This document shows, piece by piece, positions 7,022-9,920 of a DNA stretch of 9,920 bases; the stretch's first letter is position 1; each line of letters starts with the position of its first letter. This DNA comes from an uncultured Eggerthellaceae bacterium (lineage in GTDB: Bacteria > Actinomycetota > Coriobacteriia > Coriobacteriales > Eggerthellaceae), in assembly GCA_946631805.1 (NCBI GenBank), contig CAMPAJ010000041.1:1-9920 (forward strand). Direction: 5' to 3'. Made by a program: the position numbers and the translations under genes. Under the pieces are notes generated by a model. That model was not told the DNA's origin and made no database searches. It saw only the letters and a list, made by a program, of their open reading frames with translations.

Positions 7022-9920
7022 ATGAAAAGACCAACGAACGGCACCGCGAGGCGGTGGGGCAGAGCTGCATCGGGCCTGGGGCTTTCGGTTGCCCTTGCCT
7101 GCACGATGGCGCTTCCCCAGGCGATAGCTGCTCCGTCGGAAACGACGCATCTGGCGGGCGTCGCGCAGCTGGGGGTTCAACAGGATGATGTTCAGGCGCA
7201 AGACGCGATTTCGTGGAGCGCGCCGACGTCTGCGCTCGCGCTCGATGCCGCAGTGCTCACCGCAGGTGCTCATGGCTCGGCGACCGCGATGCCCGACATG
7301 CTCGGCATCAACGCCACCGTCATACCTTCGGCCCAGGTGAGTGCTGGCGATCTGGCGCAAGCCCAACGCTCGGACCGCCTGGGCGTGTACGGGTCCGATG
7401 CGAACGAGAATCCTAATCCGTACCTGTACAACGAGTTTTACAACCGATACGCCGAAACCAACAATCTGCAGGCCAGCGGCGATACTGCAGCCTGGGACAC
7501 GGTCGGGCGCATCCCCTCGTCGTTCAACGAGATACCTGTAACCGCCTTCGGGTACCCGGCAGACCTGGCGCTGAGGCCCGATTTGGTCATCGGCACCAAC
7601 ACGTCGGTCGGCAACGTCTACCAGGTCACGATGAACCATGACACCACGACTTCGATTAATTACGCGACCTGGGGCGTTGGACGTACTATTCCCACCCAAC
7701 CCTATCAGTACGTCCTGGACATCCGCCGTCATACCGACAAGGAGGATTTGCTGGGCACGAAGAATTCGGACGGCAATGTATATGAACGCAGTGAGTTCTA
7801 TCGCAGCGGGGATGAGGGGTTCGATCCCATTGCCGTGACGTACGACCGTGGTGACACATCGAGCACAACAGGTCTGGACTGCCTGGTCGAGAACGTTGAT
7901 GAGCTCACATGGCGCGCACAGCTCGCGCTGGCGAACGACGCGACGCGCACGACGCGCTACGGGTCGGTGGCCGACATCGCCATCAAGTACGAGCAGTTCG
8001 TCAAGGCGACCAAGTGGTACATCCTCAAGAAGATCGACGAGGGGAAAATCGCGCGTAAGAAAGTGGCCGTCGTGACAAAGGTGACTAAACAGGCCGATAG
8101 CGCGACCGGCAAGGTTTCGTATTTGTTTGGTGTCGCCAAGTTCAATCCCGACGGCGATGCGTCAACGTTGGGCAACCTGCGCGTTCTCGAGGCGGTGCAG
8201 GACACGACCGATGACGTTGTGAGTGCGTATTTCCCCGACGCCAAGGCGGGTACCCAGAGGAGTTCCAACTCGCTTACAGCGCAGCAGCTCATGGATGCTG
8301 GCGTCGATGCTATTATTTGCATGCCGTCGCTGTCGGCGGCAGCCTCTTATGGGACGGCCGATGTAGAGGAGGCGCTGTCGGCGGCTGGATATGCGCCCCA
8401 AACGCCTGGCTATCCGCAGATATTTGACGCAAAGGTGCCGCTCGGCACGTTCGAGAGCCTGACTGGCTACAACACGTCGGTCGAAGCCGCCATTCTCGTG
8501 GGCGTTATCCAGGGATTCTTGTATCCCGAAGTCGTAAATCCAATCGATATGATGGCGTACTACTCGTCGAGCCTGTTCCATCTGAAAGACGCGTATGTCG
8601 AGCCATTCGTCAAATCGCAGCTTGCGGATGTTTCGCTCCCCGCAGGGGTCGACCTCTCGACCGCGCGCTGCGATGCGGCAAGCGTCAAGTCTGTGCAGGC
8701 GCTGCTCGACGAGGGAACGGCTTATTACTACGAGCACAAAGATGCCATTGATCAGCAGCGTCCCAGAATCGCGTCATCCGACATGATGGATGATGCCTAT
8801 GGCGTTTGCGTCACCATGGCAAAGGTCAACGCGCCGACAGGGGCGACGGTGACGGTTGTGGACGAGCACGGTCTTCCCGTCGTGCCCGACAGCGCTGGCC
8901 GTTACGCTATAGACGATGCTGACGCGAGCACGCTCACGGTTTCGCTCGACGGCTATCGAGATTACACGATGCAGCTCACTGGTGGCGACGTGCAAGGCGG
9001 GACCGTGACCGTGAGCACGCAAGATATGCTAGCAGCCCGAACGGTATCGTTTGATCTGCCCCAGGGAGCCCAGGTGCAATGGGTCAAGAACCATGCTGGC
9101 ACGTTCGTGCGTGCGGGCCTCAACGGCAGCTACGTGCTCGACATCGATGATGTTGCGACGTATAGCATCAGGTGGGATGGTTACGAGGACCGCGAAGGCA
9201 CCATCGAGCTCAACGAGACGACGGTGAGGCTTTCCGAATCGGATTTTGAATTGAAAAAGACCGCAACGAAGATCAACGTGCCCGTGGGAGCAACGCTTGG
9301 GGTCTGCGATCCGCAGGGCAAATCGGTCACGCCAGATGCTCAAGGGCTTTACGGGCTTTCACGCGGAATCACCTATACCCTCACGGTCGAGCATCCCAAT
9401 TACGAGACGTATACCACGACCGTGGTCGGTGGCGAAAACGACACCGTATCGATTCGCTTGGGCAGCATGACCGAGCGCGAGGCGCAAACGGAGCTTACCC
9501 TGAATGCCGCGAACATCACTGCGAGCAGCATAGGGACGGTAAACGCGCCCATCGTGCAAAAGATCACGCTCGGGCCCGCTGTCAAGACTGTTGCGGCCAA
9601 TGCGTTCGTCAACTGCCCCAGCTTGCAGAACGTCGAGTTCGGCGCCAATGTGCAGAGCGTAGGCGCTTCGGCGTTCAAGGGGCTCAAGAAGCTCGCGACG
9701 GTGACGTTCAACTCCAAGCTGACCAGCATCGGCGCGAGCGCGTTCGAAGGCTGCACGGCGCTCAAGAAAATCAGCATTCCCGCATCGGTCAAGACGCTGG
9801 GCGCCAGTGCGTTTAGCGGGTGCAGCAAGCTCGCCTCGGCGGGCGTGGGCAAGGGCGTGACGGCGCTCGGCAAGAACACGTTCAAGAACTGCACGAGCCT
9901 GGCTTCGGGGACACTGGGCA
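7022..9920 (+). CDS. Secreted surface protein: SBP-like region, three PEGA-like domains, BspA-type LRRs (3' end outside window)
   Basis: The frame is open from ATG 7022 to the right edge (966 codons, no stop). Order: a signal peptide of about 36 residues (basic ARRWGR, hydrophobic core, AIA cleavage site); a Ser/Ala/Gln-rich spacer; and a region of about 400-450 residues (roughly 85-540) resembling a FecB/BtuF-type SBP. The SBP-like signs are RPDLVIG at 185-191 (family 'LKPDLVI'), a long amphipathic helix near WYILKKIDEGKIARKKVAVV, QQLMDAGVDAIICMP at about 421-434 (position of 'E.L...DPDVII'), and EAAILVGVIQGFLYPEVV ending at 505 (position of 'LW.A..LYPE'). Three PEGA-like beta domains (about 597-813) and LRR_5 repeats (from about 848) follow. 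BspA-type LRRs usually mediate surface binding. Co-occurrence with a FecCD importer suggests ligand capture at the cell surface. No anchor is visible because the C-terminus is missing. The SBP assignment is by motif order, not by search. Confidence 0.87.
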   Translation, partial: MKRPTNGTARRWGRAASGLGLSVALACTMALPQAIAAPSETTHLAGVAQLGVQQDDVQAQDAISWSAPTSALALDAAVLTAGAHGSATAMPDMLGINATVIPSAQVSAGDLAQAQRSDRLGVYGSDANENPNPYLYNEFYNRYAETNNLQASGDTAAWDTVGRIPSSFNEIPVTAFGYPADLALRPDLVIGTNTSVGNVYQVTMNHDTTTSINYATWGVGRTIPTQPYQYVLDIRRHTDKEDLLGTKNSDGNVYERSEFYRSGDEGFDPIAVTYDRGDTSSTTGLDCLVENVDELTWRAQLALANDATRTTRYGSVADIAIKYEQFVKATKWYILKKIDEGKIARKKVAVVTKVTKQADSATGKVSYLFGVAKFNPDGDASTLGNLRVLEAVQDTTDDVVSAYFPDAKAGTQRSSNSLTAQQLMDAGVDAIICMPSLSAAASYGTADVEEALSAAGYAPQTPGYPQIFDAKVPLGTFESLTGYNTSVEAAILVGVIQGFLYPEVVNPIDMMAYYSSSLFHLKDAYVEPFVKSQLADVSLPAGVDLSTARCDAASVKSVQALLDEGTAYYYEHKDAIDQQRPRIASSDMMDDAYGVCVTMAKVNAPTGATVTVVDEHGLPVVPDSAGRYAIDDADASTLTVSLDGYRDYTMQLTGGDVQGGTVTVSTQDMLAARTVSFDLPQGAQVQWVKNHAGTFVRAGLNGSYVLDIDDVATYSIRWDGYEDREGTIELNETTVRLSESDFELKKTATKINVPVGATLGVCDPQGKSVTPDAQGLYGLSRGITYTLTVEHPNYETYTTTVVGGENDTVSIRLGSMTEREAQTELTLNAANITASSIGTVNAPIVQKITLGPAVKTVAANAFVNCPSLQNVEFGANVQSVGASAFKGLKKLATVTFNSKLTSIGASAFEGCTALKKISIPASVKTLGASAFSGCSKLASAGVGKGVTALGKNTFKNCTSLASGTLG
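8810..9463 (+). repeat. Three tandem PEGA-like / carboxypeptidase-regulatory-like beta domains
   Basis: Residues about 597-813 of the surface protein hold three diverged units of about 70-75 residues, starting near residues 597, 673 and 745. Shared pattern: an opening beta strand, P-x-GA (PTGA, PQGA, PVGA), a short V-x-V-type strand, 'G..V..D..G.Y.+' (SAGRYAIDD, LNGSYVLDI, AQGLYGLSR), then a '(Y/V)T..GY/NY' strand (DGYRDYTM, DGYEDREG, PNYETYTT) and a closing TV strand. Such domains commonly act as spacers or ligand modules on exported proteins. The boundaries are approximate. Confidence 0.75.
9563..9920 (+). repeat. BspA-type leucine-rich repeats (LRR_5), at least five 23-residue units
   Basis: Five full 69-bp units begin at 9563, 9632, 9701, 9770 and 9839, and a sixth starts at 9908 and runs off the window. 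The unit pattern is a hydrophobic strand (ITLG, VEFG, VTFN, ISIP), then V..(V/I/L)(A/G)..(A/T)F, then (N/G)C..L. Cys is at unit position 18 in units 1, 3, 4 and 5 and is Leu in unit 2. Spacing is constant with no indels. The array continues past the right edge, so the total number is unknown. Confidence 0.93.

Larger units (their letters stand above)
1..9920 (+). other. Inferred single operon (both ends outside the window)
   Basis: Seven co-directional genes are separated by 11 bp, -17 bp, -1 bp, 1 bp, 29 bp and 18 bp. No spacer is large enough for an evident promoter, and no GC hairpin followed by a T-run is visible between genes. The first five genes look translationally coupled or nearly so; the last two have their own strong ribosome sites. 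Co-transcription is inferred from this packing. Confidence 0.75.

Noticed and set aside
7022..7072. Twin-arginine (Tat) signal suggested by ARRWGR
   Set aside because: The residues after RR do not fit the SRRxFLK consensus and the core is strongly hydrophobic; a Sec signal is the simpler reading.
6599..7732. Long minus-strand open frame (about 377 codons) spanning the end of the foldase gene and start of the surface protein
   Set aside because: It crosses a real gene boundary antisense to two well-supported genes. Its product is Arg/His-rich without recognisable motifs, a typical shadow of G+C-rich codon usage.
9701..9838. LRR DNA units as recent DNA duplications
   Set aside because: Units share protein pattern but differ at many codons, so this is an old protein repeat and not a recent DNA repeat or mobile element.

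Overview
The window is G+C-rich and tightly packed, with every supported gene on the + strand. Gene content suggests a Gram-positive (monoderm) actinobacterium of the Coriobacteriia/Eggerthellaceae kind. The reasons are a BspA-type leucine-rich-repeat surface protein, a PrsA-like foldase lipoprotein, a DUF58/DUF4129 pair and FecCD importers with long N-terminal tails. This placement is inference from gene style, not from a marker gene.

Layout: (1) 1-308, the C-terminal end of a FecB/BtuF-type substrate-binding protein (SBP). (2) 320-1822 and 1806-3206, two different FecCD-type ABC permeases that overlap by 17 bp; each carries a Gly/Pro/Ser/Arg-rich N-terminal tail of about 110-120 residues. 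(3) 3206-4441, a DUF58 protein whose start overlaps the stop of the second permease. (4) 4443-5777, a multi-pass membrane protein ending in DUF4129, with an acidic linker where TgpA-like relatives have a transglutaminase domain. (5) 5807-7003, a SurA/PrsA-like lipoprotein with a TTG start and a strong Shine-Dalgarno. (6) 7022 to beyond the window end, a large secreted protein: signal peptide, a region resembling a second SBP, three PEGA-like beta domains, then BspA-type LRRs.

Gene spacings are 11 bp, -17 bp, -1 bp, 1 bp, 29 bp and 18 bp. No promoter or terminator is visible, so the whole window reads as the inside of one long operon. A plausible reading is a surface capture and uptake system for a metal chelate, haem or corrinoid: a cell-surface SBP-LRR protein and a conventional SBP feeding a two-subunit permease. 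The foldase lipoprotein would help fold the exported surface protein, and the DUF58/DUF4129 pair would have an envelope role. Substrate identity cannot be read from the sequence. The transporter's ATPase and the MoxR ATPase that normally accompanies DUF58 are not in the window. There are no RNA genes, mobile elements, CRISPR arrays or gene-free stretches longer than 29 bp.
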